Of a stretch of DNA of 64,000 nucleotides, positions 56,168 through 64,000 are shown one piece after another. Origin of the DNA: an uncultured Planctomycetaceae bacterium (GTDB lineage Bacteria > Planctomycetota > Planctomycetia > Planctomycetales > Planctomycetaceae). The stretch covers positions 27,506 to 91,505 of the forward strand of contig CALFSX010000277.1 of NCBI GenBank assembly GCA_937916515.1, written 5' to 3'. A program made the position numbers and the translations under genes. The notes below the pieces were generated by a model. It saw nothing but the letters and a program-made list of their open reading frames with translations, ran no database searches and had not been told where the DNA came from. The stretch's first letter is position 1, and every line of letters starts with the position of its first letter.

Positions 56168-56223
56168 GTAGTGGATCCTGTTAAAGATCCCGATGTTGCA
56201 GGATCTTTAACAGGATCCACTAC
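56168..56223. repeat. 23-bp perfect inverted repeat
   Basis: The left arm (56168-56190) and right arm (56201-56223) are exact reverse complements across 23 bp with a 10-base loop. Each arm reads GTAGTGGATCCTGTTAAA plus GATCC and contains a smaller palindrome. The element matches the one at 44134-44163 in sequence but is longer. No gene is inside. On a transcript it would form a very stable hairpin. Confidence 0.9.
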
Positions 56224-56251
56224 TTCAGGGCTGAGTTGCAACGAAGCTTTA

Positions 56252-56385
56252 GACTTCATTATCGCAGCGAACATGTTCATATTGAGTCAATATTTTCTGA
56301 GCGACAGCGGAACGCCTCGGCGATTTTAACGTTCTACGTCTGTCTGCGTGCCACGCCACTGGGTCAAGGGCGAAGCCCTTGTTGG
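56252..56385 (+). repeat. CAAGGGC-hairpin repeat, copy C, with left module
   Basis: The left module (56252-56292) matches 42097-42137; the right module (56295-56385) has the GCGACAGCGG-AC-CCTCGGCGATT block and ends in CAAGGGC-GAA-GCCCTTG. Copies A and B share the right module. The element ends 20 bases upstream of the DUF4175-like start. Confidence 0.75.
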
Positions 56386-56405
56386 GATGTATCGGGGAAA
56401 GTCTG

Positions 56406-59400
56406 ATGTCAGCAGGAAGTTTTTCGCAGACGCCTCAGGTTCGGCAGATTCTGGAATCCTGTCGGCGACAGATTCTGCAGCACACACTGCTGGTTGGGTC
56501 AGCCACGCTTCTTATAACGGTCGCAGTCGGACTGCTGGCCGCCGGAACTCTGGACTATCTGCTGGGATTGCCCGCGTGGTTTCGTGCTCTGACGCTTCTT
56601 GGCTTTGTCGCGACCATTGGCTTTGTCGTTTGGCAGTTTTTGATTCGGCCGCTGAAGTCTGCCATCCCATTAAATCAACTGGGCGCCGCGATTGATCTGA
56701 CGTGTCCGGAATTGAACGAGAGTCTGGCGACGTTGATTTCCATTCAACGCCCGGAAGCGACGTCTGCCGAATCTGGCTCAACACTTATGCAACGGCGGCT
56801 GCAGCAACAGATTTCTGAACAGCTTAAAGGTGTGGCCAGTCGCCAGTTTGTTGATGGCCGCAGCATGACCAAACGATGCGGTATCGCAGGAATCTGTTTA
56901 TTGGTGCTGTTGCTTCCGCTGGTCTTGTGGCCGTCCGGATCACGATTGCTGGTGGCGCGAGTGCTGAACCCGTTTGCCAATCTGGCGACTGCCACCAATC
57001 TTTATTTTGAAGTTGCAGATGGCAACCGCACGGTCGCTAAAGGCAGCACGATCACGATTTCAGCAGCGCCAAAGTGGAGAACGACGACCGAAGGAGTTCG
57101 CCCTGAAGTTGTCAATCTGCAATTGATGGCACCAGATGGAGAGTCCGAAAATCTGACGATGGCGTTTGATGCCAGCAGCGGCAACTTTCAATATGACCTG
57201 ACTCGCATTGCAGAATCCGTGCAGTTTCGAGTGACCGGAGGCGGTGCGACCACAGAAACTTTCAGCATTAAAGTTGTGGACGCTCCTGAAGTGAAGGCCG
57301 CCGTGATGACCGTCACTCCGCCCGCCTACACTGGAAAAGCGATCACGCGATTTGACGGTATGGTTGGCGACATGCAGGTGTTTGAACGCAGCAAGATGGA
57401 AATTCTGCTGGAATTCAACAAGCCGGTTGATTCCGCAGCACTCGTATGGATTCGCCGTGTTGCACGACCAGTCACCGACACAGAATTGTTCGACCGACAG
57501 TTCGACAACATGACCGGCGAAGAAGTTGTTGTTGACGAAGAAGACGTTTTGAACATGAACCCGAATGCTCCGCTGAAACCGGAACAGGAACCGTTGGCCG
57601 CGCGTGTTGACGCTGTGCTATCGCCGGACCGACTGGCGGCAGTCTTCGAAATGACGGCTGATGTGGGTGGCGACTTCGTATTCGAAGTTCTGGACGAACA
57701 TCAGTTGGGAAATCCTTCCGAACCCGATCGAACAATTTCGGTCGGGTACGACAAGCCGCCGGAACTGAAGGTCAGCGGAATTCGAAACGGTGACAGGCTT
57801 CGTCCGGACGATATTCTACCGGTGAATTGCCTGGTGAAAGACGACATCGGAATCGGCCTGTTGGAACTGCATGTTTCTCGCAACACCGACGCCGTTAAGA
57901 TTACTCCCGCCGTGAACTTCGACAAGGGCACCAGCGAGCTGTCGCATAGTTTTCGTTTATCGCTGCCTGACTTGCAGTTGGCCGAAGACGATCGCCTGAC
58001 TGTCAGAATTCGGACGGCAGACGAACGGCCTGAACCGGGCCCGCAGTATGTGTGGAGCGAGGAATTTATCATCGTGATCGATCGCGATGCTGAAGCCGTG
58101 GGCGCCAAAGCCATGGAAAAAGAGACTCGGCAAATGGTTGAGACTCTCAAGCAGATTGAAGAACAGCTTCGCAAAGACACCGAAAAAGCGAAGCATCTGG
58201 AACAGCGAGCAGAAAATGATTGGACCGATGAATCGCGAGAAGAAGCCGAAGCCCTTAGCGAAAAAGAACAGCAGCAGGGCCGACTTCTGGAACAGCTGGC
58301 CAACGAAGTGGCCACACATCCCATGATGAAAGAGTCGGCGGAAAAGTTGCAGCAGCTTAGCGAAGACATTCGTGACAAGCTGCCGGAACTGCTTGATGAA
58401 GCCGTTGATTCAGACCGACAGCAGGCAAAAACTTCGATGTTCGAAGCGGTCGAAAAAATGGAACAGGTTCGCAGCGAACTGCATCAGGAAATCGAAAAGA
58501 TTGAAGAGATCGCTCGACTGGAACAAAAGCTGACAGAACTTAATCGGCTGGCTCTGGATGCAGAACAGCTTGCGAAAGACGCAGATCAATTGGAAAGCGA
58601 TCGCCAGCAGCCAGATGCAAAGCCGGAAGACGTCGAACAACAACAGTGGGATCAGGAACTGAATCAGCGACAGCAGGAACTGAACCAGGATCGCGAAGGC
58701 TTAAGCGAAGATCTGGAACGGCTGATTCAGGAAGAACGCGAACTGTTGGAAGCAGCTCAGCGAGCTCAGAAAGAACGGCTGCAGGAGATCGCCGACGAAG
58801 CCAACAAGCTGGCATCGCGCGAGCAAAAAGTGGCCGACGGTGTTCAGGATGAAGCTCAGGAAGCCGGCGCAGATGCTCGCCAGATCGCCGAAGACCTGGA
58901 CAAAGCTCGCCAGCAGGCGGAGCAAATCGCGAAGCAACAATCGCAGAACCAGAACGATGATGGCGAGAACGAAAACGAGAGCAACAAGGCCGACGTGCAG
59001 GCTTTGCAACAGGCGGCAGAACAGCTTCGTCAGGGGAATCTGGCGGAACCCAGAAAGCAGGTCGATGACGTTGCCAGCCAACTGGCCAAAGACGAAAAAT
59101 CCGCCCAGGTCGCCGATCAGTTGAAAAGCATCAGCGAACGCATCGAACAACTGCAGCAGGAACGCAACGCTGGTGCCGAACAACAACAACCGCAGCCAGC
59201 TGATTCGGCAGCCTCCCAGCAGAAAAATGATGTCGATGCAGATCAGGCGGTGAATGACATGCTTCAACGTCTGAAACAGCTTGCCGATGCCGCGAAGGCC
59301 GCGGCGGACGCAACTAAGGCAGACACTGGAACAAATGCAGAAGCACGCGATAACGCCCAGCAATCGGCTGAAAAGGCAGAAGACGCCAGCGAAGAAGCGG

Positions 59401-60527
59401 CGGCCGGCAAGTTTGCCGAAGCGGCAGACCAACTGCGCAAGGCGGCTCAAGCGGCAGACAAAAGTGCGCAGCAAATGCAAACCTCAAGTCCTCAGCAGCA
59501 GGACCTGCCCGGACAGATGGAAGGTGTTAAAGATGAATTGAACCGAGCGGCGGAGATGTTACAGAATATGCAGCAGGACAACCGTTCGCAGTCTGCCGCT
59601 CAGCAGCAAACTCAACAAGACATCGCTCAGCAAGCAGCGAAGTTACCAGAAAAGCTGCGGGAGCTTTCAGAAATCATGGCGATGGAAGCTTTGCAGATGC
59701 AAAAAGAAAGCCAGCAGGCGGCGGACGCTCAACAGGTGGCTCAGCAAGCGCAACAGTCCAGTCAGCAGGCGTCGTCGGATTTGCAGCAGGCGCAATTGCA
59801 GCAGGCCGGTCAGTCCAGCAAGCAGGCTGCTGAACAGCTTAAGCGGATGGCACAGATGGCTGAAGCTGCCGGACAACAGGCTGGCGAACAGGATTCACCA
59901 ATTCCAACAGAAGTCGGTGAAAGTGTGGCCGACGCACTTCAGGACTTGCAGCAGGCTGCCAAAGCGATGCAACAACAGCCAGCAGAATCTGAACAAGCCG
60001 GTAAGCAAGGCGACCAGGCAGAACAATCGGCGAACGGTGAACCGGGGCAGCCAGCTGAAGGGGACCAGGCCGTCGCTGCAGAAGGTCAGCCCGGTCAGCA
60101 AGGCGAATCCGGCCAGGAAGGTCAGCAGGGCCAACCGTCTGATGAAGGGCAGGCTCAAGCCGGACAGTCTGGCGAAAAACCGAACCAGTCATCGGGAAGT
60201 CAGCAATTGAATTCAGCCGCGAAAGCGTTGGCTCAGGCAGCTCAGGACGCTCTGCCCGGACAGTTCAATCCAGGGCAAATGCCGGACAGTGGTGAGCCTT
60301 CTCAGGCAGGTCGCGACGCCATGGGCAACGCTGCGTTGTGGGATGGTCGAATTGCGGCAGAAGCTGCGAAGGCAGCTGGTTCGCGAGACTGGGGCCAGCA
60401 AAACGACGAATTGGAAACCGAAACTTCGGACGCCGCTGGAATCAGCCGCGACAGCGAATACCAGGCTTTGATTCGCATGTATTTTCGAGAAGTCGCGCGG
60501 GCGACTGCAAATCAGGACGACAATTAG
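56406..60527 (+). CDS. DUF4175-like membrane protein with long Gln/Ala-rich coiled coil
   Basis: This is a 1373-residue protein, starting at the ATG at 56406. Three TM helices lie in the N-terminal part (about residues 26-55, 57-78 and 159-183). A periplasmic beta-rich region of about 350 residues follows (DAPEVKAAVMTVTPPAYTG). Then comes a coiled coil of several hundred residues with E/K/Q heptads, becoming Gln- and Ala-rich, and a Gly/Gln-rich C-terminus ending in EYQALIRMYFREVARAT. The architecture resembles the DUF4175 (TIGR02302) family. The coding DNA is full of CAG/GCG-type repeats. Function unknown; a cell-envelope role is inferred. Confidence 0.75.
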   Translation: MSAGSFSQTPQVRQILESCRRQILQHTLLVGSATLLITVAVGLLAAGTLDYLLGLPAWFRALTLLGFVATIGFVVWQFLIRPLKSAIPLNQLGAAIDLTCPELNESLATLISIQRPEATSAESGSTLMQRRLQQQISEQLKGVASRQFVDGRSMTKRCGIAGICLLVLLLPLVLWPSGSRLLVARVLNPFANLATATNLYFEVADGNRTVAKGSTITISAAPKWRTTTEGVRPEVVNLQLMAPDGESENLTMAFDASSGNFQYDLTRIAESVQFRVTGGGATTETFSIKVVDAPEVKAAVMTVTPPAYTGKAITRFDGMVGDMQVFERSKMEILLEFNKPVDSAALVWIRRVARPVTDTELFDRQFDNMTGEEVVVDEEDVLNMNPNAPLKPEQEPLAARVDAVLSPDRLAAVFEMTADVGGDFVFEVLDEHQLGNPSEPDRTISVGYDKPPELKVSGIRNGDRLRPDDILPVNCLVKDDIGIGLLELHVSRNTDAVKITPAVNFDKGTSELSHSFRLSLPDLQLAEDDRLTVRIRTADERPEPGPQYVWSEEFIIVIDRDAEAVGAKAMEKETRQMVETLKQIEEQLRKDTEKAKHLEQRAENDWTDESREEAEALSEKEQQQGRLLEQLANEVATHPMMKESAEKLQQLSEDIRDKLPELLDEAVDSDRQQAKTSMFEAVEKMEQVRSELHQEIEKIEEIARLEQKLTELNRLALDAEQLAKDADQLESDRQQPDAKPEDVEQQQWDQELNQRQQELNQDREGLSEDLERLIQEERELLEAAQRAQKERLQEIADEANKLASREQKVADGVQDEAQEAGADARQIAEDLDKARQQAEQIAKQQSQNQNDDGENENESNKADVQALQQAAEQLRQGNLAEPRKQVDDVASQLAKDEKSAQVADQLKSISERIEQLQQERNAGAEQQQPQPADSAASQQKNDVDADQAVNDMLQRLKQLADAAKAAADATKADTGTNAEARDNAQQSAEKAEDASEEAAAGKFAEAADQLRKAAQAADKSAQQMQTSSPQQQDLPGQMEGVKDELNRAAEMLQNMQQDNRSQSAAQQQTQQDIAQQAAKLPEKLRELSEIMAMEALQMQKESQQAADAQQVAQQAQQSSQQASSDLQQAQLQQAGQSSKQAAEQLKRMAQMAEAAGQQAGEQDSPIPTEVGESVADALQDLQQAAKAMQQQPAESEQAGKQGDQAEQSANGEPGQPAEGDQAVAAEGQPGQQGESGQEGQQGQPSDEGQAQAGQSGEKPNQSSGSQQLNSAAKALAQAAQDALPGQFNPGQMPDSGEPSQAGRDAMGNAALWDGRIAAEAAKAAGSRDWGQQNDELETETSDAAGISRDSEYQALIRMYFREVARATANQDDN

Positions 60528-60623
60528 TTGGCTAATAGTAGCGCCATTTTCATAGCGTTCTTTTGATGTGGGTGGCCGAGTTTAGACAAAGCTTGCGAAA
60601 CGCAGCCCGGTGTTGTGCGGGCG

Positions 60624-61031
60624 CTATTCCGTAGAAACTTCGATGCGGCGAGGTTCCGTGCGAGACGCTCGCGGCAATTCAACTCGCAACACTCCGTTAT
60701 TCAGTCGTGCAGAAATGTGTTCGTGATCGACGTCGTCGCTAAGAATGAACGACCGCAGGAAATCGCCCACTTTGTATTCTTCGTGAACGATGCCTTCTGG
60801 TTGAGCCACCGTTTTTACTCGACCAAACAACGCCAGCCGATTGTCCTGAATCTGCAGATCCAGACCTTCTGCGTTAACGCCGGGAAGGTCGGCGTATAAC
60901 ACCAGGCCTTCGGCTGTTTCGTAGATGTCGATAGGCGGGTTAAACAGTAGTCGTGGCGCAGATTCATCGGCAGCGTTGCTGTCGCTGGCTGCAGCCGCAG
61001 TTGCTCTTACTATTTCTCGCTGATCGCTCAT
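60624..61031 (-). CDS. Hsp20 / alpha-crystallin small heat-shock protein (1)
   Basis: This 135-residue ATP-independent chaperone has a short Ala-rich N-terminal arm. Its alpha-crystallin domain is at about residues 33-125: [36 protein letters not shown], and the terminal [12 protein letters not shown] (the conserved G-V-L motif). AGGA lies eight bases before the ATG. It follows the second Hsp20 gene on the same strand by 69 bases, so the two form an operon. Confidence 0.93.
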   Translation of the reverse strand: MSDQREIVRATAAAASDSNAADESAPRLLFNPPIDIYETAEGLVLYADLPGVNAEGLDLQIQDNRLALFGRVKTVAQPEGIVHEEYKVGDFLRSFILSDDVDHEHISARLNNGVLRVELPRASRTEPRRIEVSTE

Positions 61032-61100
61032 TGTGTTGTCCTGTTATTCTATGCCGACAGTTCTACGGTTTCTGCCAAAGATCGCCGTACACCGCCCGTT

Positions 61101-61541
61101 TCAAGCCGGGCCTTCTGTGATTGGAATACTGCGTGCGGCAATGCCTGCAACCTTGGGAAGCACGACGGTTAGAATGCCAAGAGAGTATTCCGCTTTCATG
61201 CCGTCTTCGTCAATTCGATCCGGCAGTTGCAGACTACGCTGCCATGCCCCCTGAAAACGTTCCTGCCGTCGAAACGAATCTTCTCGCGCTTCGGCGGGAG
61301 GTTTCCGCACGCCTTTAATTGTCAAGACGCCATTGGCGGCGGTCAGTTCCAGGTCGGCAAGTTCCACGCCCGGAATTTCCGCCGTCAGAATGAACTTGTC
61401 GCTGGCATCCGTCAGGTTAATCAACGGGAACCGCCGCGCAGAACGTTGAAACGACAGGTTCATCCCCTGCAGTAAGCGATCGACTTCGCGTTCCAGATCG
61501 CGGAACGGGTCCCAGTTCTGTCCCCAGCGGAAGACTGGCAT
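61101..61541 (-). CDS. Hsp20 / alpha-crystallin small heat-shock protein (2)
   Basis: This 146-residue small heat-shock protein starts at the ATG at 61541, preceded by a strong AAGGAG eight bases away. The DPFRDLEREVDRLLQG start and the alpha-crystallin domain (LTDASDKFILTAEIPGVELADLELTAANG, split here by normal residues) are typical. The closing YSLGILTVVLPK is the conserved G-x-L motif. It is the first gene of the pair and the more conserved in the N-terminus. A heat-shock promoter is expected upstream, but no clear sigma-32 or CIRCE site is seen. Confidence 0.93.
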   Translation of the reverse strand: MPVFRWGQNWDPFRDLEREVDRLLQGMNLSFQRSARRFPLINLTDASDKFILTAEIPGVELADLELTAANGVLTIKGVRKPPAEAREDSFRRQERFQGAWQRSLQLPDRIDEDGMKAEYSLGILTVVLPKVAGIAARSIPITEGPA

Positions 61542-61931
61542 CTGTGTTTCTCCTTACAAGAGCCGCGCGGGCCCCGGTTTGAACCGAAGTTCAGGCAGTA
61601 TTTCTGACTTGCGAAGGCATGATTTTCAGCATGCGTGACCACGATTCGGCATCGAGAAGATTGACGATTTGTGTCGGCAAGACATCACGAATCAATTGGC
61701 AGCACAGATCGTGCCGCTTACCGGCAAATTTCTGTACATCATTAACTTTTGTGATTGAAACGTCGCAACGTGTTTCTTTCAAAAGCCTTACGTACCGATG
61801 TGTTTAGTCGGGGGGATTTCGGCGATGTCAACATTCCCTGCCAAATTTACACCCAGAGGCCCAAGTGGATTGCCAAGCGGCGTGTCGCGTTCAGAATCCC
61901 GTTGCTGGAACATTTCAAGGACGCGAGCCTC
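61542..61931. other. Divergent gap, Hsp20 / coaD
   Basis: This 390-base gap contains the Hsp20 promoter on minus and the coaD promoter on plus. A small palindrome (CGGTT-TG-AACCG, 61575-61586) lies 34 bases upstream of the Hsp20 start and could be an operator. There is also an inverted GCATG pair near 61617-61634. No gene is supported. Confidence 0.45.
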
Positions 61932-62438
61932 ATGACAGAATCATCCAAAAATCACGCCGTATATGTGGGCAGCTTCGATCCGCTGACATTGGGGCATCTG
62001 GACATTATCGCTCGTGGAGCCCGGATCTTTGAAAAGTTGACGATCGGTATCGGTATCAATCCGGACAAGAATGCCTTGTTCTCCACAGAACAACGGATCG
62101 AATTGTGCCGGGCGGCTGTCAGTAAAATTCCCAATGTCAGCGTCACTTCGTTTGAAGGTCTGGCCGTGGAATTTGTTCGCCGCTGCGGCAGTAACGTGTT
62201 GTTGCGAGGTGTTCGCAGTCTGACGGATATCGATTCAGAATTCACCATGTCACTGGCGAACCGAGTTTTGGACAGCAGCATTGAGTCTGTGTTTTTGATG
62301 TCCAGCGAACGCTACAATCATATCTCAAGTTCGTTGATCAAACAGATCGCACAGATGGCTGGCGGCAATGTGCCGGAACGCCTGAAGGACTTTCTGCCAG
62401 AGGTTATCATCGCTCCATTGCTGGAACGCTTGAAATAG
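61932..62438 (+). CDS. coaD: Phosphopantetheine adenylyltransferase
   Basis: This 168-residue enzyme transfers AMP to 4'-phosphopantetheine in the fourth step of coenzyme A synthesis. GSFDPLTLGH (T19-x-G-H22) is the nucleotidyltransferase motif. The LLRGVRSLTDIDSEFTMSLAN segment and the C-terminal NHISSSLIKQIA (ISSS-K motif) complete the signature. The ATG at 61932 has AAGGA eleven bases upstream; the longer frame from 61755 is not family-like. It is not next to coaX (35688). Confidence 0.95.
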   Translation: MTESSKNHAVYVGSFDPLTLGHLDIIARGARIFEKLTIGIGINPDKNALFSTEQRIELCRAAVSKIPNVSVTSFEGLAVEFVRRCGSNVLLRGVRSLTDIDSEFTMSLANRVLDSSIESVFLMSSERYNHISSSLIKQIAQMAGGNVPERLKDFLPEVIIAPLLERLK

Positions 62439-62471
62439 CGACCAGACGGGCTTCTGAATTATTCACTTCTG

Positions 62472-62511
62472 TTCTGCTGCGGCGTCAGCAGAATGTGCAT
62501 CACACGATGCA
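62472..62511. other. Two hairpins behind coaD
   Basis: TTCTGCTG (62472-62479) pairs with CAGCAGAA (62486-62493), and TGCATC (62496-62501) pairs with GATGCA (62506-62511). They lie 33-73 bases past the coaD stop and before the next gene. No T-run follows, so they may be regulatory rather than terminators. Confidence 0.45.
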
Positions 62512-62547
62512 TCGCTTAATGTTTCTGTCGAACACTGGAGTTATTTC

Positions 62548-63126
62548 GTGGTAAAAACCGCATCTACAATGTTGCCTTTGGGCACTGTCGCTCCCGACTT
62601 TTCTTTGGCAAACGTTGATGGTTCAACCGTCAGTCGTGCTGATTTCGCCGGCAAGCCGTTGCTGGTTGTGTTTATGTGCAATCACTGCCCGTTTGTGATT
62701 CATCTGCGATCTGCGCTCGCTGCATTCGGTGACCAGTATCAGGCCAAAGGATTGGCAATGGTGGGCATCAGTTCCAACGATGTCGACGCTTATCCTCAGG
62801 ATGGCCCCGAACTGATGAAGGCCGAAGCAGCCGCTGCCGGTTACAAGTTTCCATACCTGTTCGACGCCGATCAAAGTATTGCCAAGGCTTACAAGGCCGC
62901 GTGTACTCCGGATTTCTTCCTGTTCGACGCCGACCATGCTTTGGTTTATCGAGGACAATTCGATTCCAGCCGACCTGGCAATGGAATGGACGTCACAGGC
63001 AACGACCTAAAGGCAGCCTGCGACGCAGTGCTGACCGGCAAAGAACCAGCCGCAGAACAAATGCCCAGCATCGGCTGCAACATTAAATGGAAAGCCGGTT
63101 CAGAGCCTGAATACTTCGGCGCGTAA
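62548..63126 (+). CDS. Thioredoxin-fold / redoxin-domain protein
   Basis: This 192-residue protein has a GTG start at 62548 with GGAG seven bases upstream. APDFSLANVDG and the active-site C44-N-H-C47-P-F follow, the pattern of the CNHCPF/Y thioredoxin-like family related to AhpC/TSA and TlpA. KAYKAACTPDFFLFDADHALVYRGQFD is the cis-Pro strand region. A signal peptide is absent, so it acts in the cytoplasm, probably as a thiol reductase or peroxidase-like protein. It is downstream of coaD on the same strand. Confidence 0.9.
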   Translation: MVKTASTMLPLGTVAPDFSLANVDGSTVSRADFAGKPLLVVFMCNHCPFVIHLRSALAAFGDQYQAKGLAMVGISSNDVDAYPQDGPELMKAEAAAAGYKFPYLFDADQSIAKAYKAACTPDFFLFDADHALVYRGQFDSSRPGNGMDVTGNDLKAACDAVLTGKEPAAEQMPSIGCNIKWKAGSEPEYFGA

Positions 63127-63164
63127 TTTTTGTAAGAGATGGCTTCTGGAGTTTGCCTGTAGCT

Positions 63165-63180
63165 GGACTCGCCTGAGTCC
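63165..63180. other. GGACTC/GAGTCC palindrome
   Basis: A perfect 6-bp inverted repeat with a four-base loop lies in the 281-base gap between the thioredoxin-fold gene and the last ORF. It looks like a small REP-type palindrome. The rest of the gap shows no gene. Confidence 0.4.
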
Positions 63181-63407
63181 TGGCCGTTCACGGAATCGAA
63201 ACCGTTAGTGCGATGGATTCGTTCATGCGCTGATATTTGCGGAGGGCGCGTAAGGCTGAAGGGCAACCTTTGTTTTGCTCGGTCAGTATTGTGCTGCTTT
63301 TGCTGCAAGACTGACGAGATTACGGGAATGCCAAATATATTGACCTTGGGATGTTCACATCAATGATAATGCCAAACGATTAGCAACGTGTGCGTGGAGT
63401 GAGCCAG

Positions 63408-64000
63408 ATGAAAGTTGACATTGCGATAAAGATACTTGGCGACCTGCTGGCAGTCGTTGCCGAAGAAGGAGTGCGTCTATCATTCTTGTTGCGTGAAGAC
63501 TTCGAACTCCTGTTCAACGGAAGGCCACGAACAACTGCACCGGCCGAATCCATTGCCACCGCTGTATCGACGCTCATTGAATCTGGAGTTTTACAAATGA
63601 ATGGTCAAACGCAATTTCGTTATCCTCCGGAAACCGTCCACCGCGTGATGGACTTGGCTCATCAGAAAAAAATTTCGGATGAGGCGATTCGATTCACAGA
63701 GTTTGGGGGCGCGGCTTGGGAGCACCTCACAAACGTGGACTGGGAGCTATACACAAAATTGGAGGCAAATGAAGTAGACGGGATTTGGACGATTGGCATT
63801 CAGTCAACGTCGGAAAAAGGAATTTGTTCGTATCTGGACAAGATAAATTTCGAGAAGTCGGAAGCTAGGATCGTTGATTTTGGGAGGCTAACCGATCCTT
63901 GGAAACCTGTTTACTGGAAGACGGTCAATTCTGGATTTAGTGCGGTGATCACAGCAACTAGCAGCGTGTCCGGATACCGGTTTCGGCCTGGATATGATTA
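63408..64000 (+). CDS. Unrecognised ORF, cut at the right window edge
   Basis: From the ATG at 63408 the frame stays open to the window end, giving at least 197 residues. GGAG lies about eight bases upstream. The N-terminus (KVDIAIKILGDLLAVVAEEGVRLSFLL) is helical and amphipathic. The middle contains ESIATAVSTLIESGVLQMNGQTQFRY, which may be a winged-helix-like segment (weak inference). The rest has many aromatic residues and Trp. Base composition looks more A/T-rich than its neighbours, which may point to an accessory gene. I recognise no family. Confidence 0.6.
   Translation, partial: MKVDIAIKILGDLLAVVAEEGVRLSFLLREDFELLFNGRPRTTAPAESIATAVSTLIESGVLQMNGQTQFRYPPETVHRVMDLAHQKKISDEAIRFTEFGGAAWEHLTNVDWELYTKLEANEVDGIWTIGIQSTSEKGICSYLDKINFEKSEARIVDFGRLTDPWKPVYWKTVNSGFSAVITATSSVSGYRFRPGYD

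Larger units (their letters stand above)
55539..56405. other. Repeat-rich gap with three element families
   Basis: This 867-base gap has no supported gene. It contains, in order, a CACGAAT repeat (55877-56020), a 23-bp perfect inverted repeat (56168-56223), and the CAAGGGC-hairpin element (56252-56385) that ends just before the next start codon. It separates the DAHP synthase gene (minus) from the DUF4175-like gene (plus). Confidence 0.7.

Noticed and set aside
58701..59480. 259-residue minus-strand ORF
   Set aside because: Antisense to the coiled-coil protein; its Leu/Cys/Phe-rich content comes from the complement of CAG/GAA codons.
59570..60200. Repetitive CAG/CAGCAG DNA as a tandem repeat or CRISPR array
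   Set aside because: It is coding sequence for a Gln/Ala-rich protein; units are irregular and there are no spacers.

Overview
The window looks like a chromosomal segment of a marine or freshwater planctomycete (phylum Planctomycetota). The main reasons are two large PVC-type heme-binding CxxCH proteins, sulfatases, a two-domain DUF1080 (3-keto-disaccharide hydrolase) protein, an FG-GAP/VCBS repeat protein, a planctomycete-style bL28 and a ThrS with an unusual insertion. Base composition is near-balanced (roughly 50-55% G+C by eye). The genus cannot be fixed from sequence alone. I see no rRNA, tRNA, CRISPR array, transposase or prophage gene.

Layout. 1-6.1 kb: the 3' end of a sulfatase, a PYROXD2/phytoene-desaturase-like flavoprotein, an FHA protein, a secreted alpha/beta hydrolase and an iduronate-2-sulfatase-like enzyme. 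6.4-11.7 kb: housekeeping genes, with a zinc-ribbon NUDIX hydrolase, ribosomal protein S1 with a strong terminator, lysS with a hairpin-rich leader, and a small ABM-fold protein. 11.7-20.7 kb: a minus-strand run of a 2108-residue alpha-2-macroglobulin with an intact CxEQ thioester motif, glycerophosphodiesterase and overlapping glpD; the last two form a route from glycerophosphodiesters to dihydroxyacetone phosphate. 21.3-29 kb: bL28, then a four-gene TolC-adaptor-ATPase-permease (MacAB-TolC type) efflux operon in which two components carry EF-hand sequences. 29.4-38.1 kb: an FG-GAP protein, a membrane-anchored hypothetical protein, an ABC-F ATPase, coaX, a polyprenyl diphosphate synthase and moaC. 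38.3-51.3 kb: two PVC heme proteins flanking a membrane-embedded MutS-like ATPase, a catalytically degenerate GspE/PilB-like protein and a DUF1080 protein, followed by a small CxxC protein. 51.9-63.1 kb: thrS, class I DAHP synthase, a 1373-residue DUF4175-like membrane/coiled-coil protein, two Hsp20 genes, coaD and a thioredoxin-fold protein. The right end holds an unrecognised ORF cut by the window edge.

Between the genes lies a set of short dispersed repeats. These include a family ending in a CAAGGGC hairpin (three copies), a CACGAAT inverted-repeat family (two copies), palindromes built on GTAGTGGATC with 13-bp and 23-bp perfect arms, and a pair of similar 3'-end elements. The gap at 55.5-56.4 kb holds three of these families side by side. 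The most unusual protein-level observations are the GspE-like protein lacking its Walker A lysine, Walker B glutamate and His-box histidine; EF-hands in two parts of one efflux pump; the transmembrane MutS-like ATPase; and the low-complexity segment at the bait-region position of the macroglobulin.
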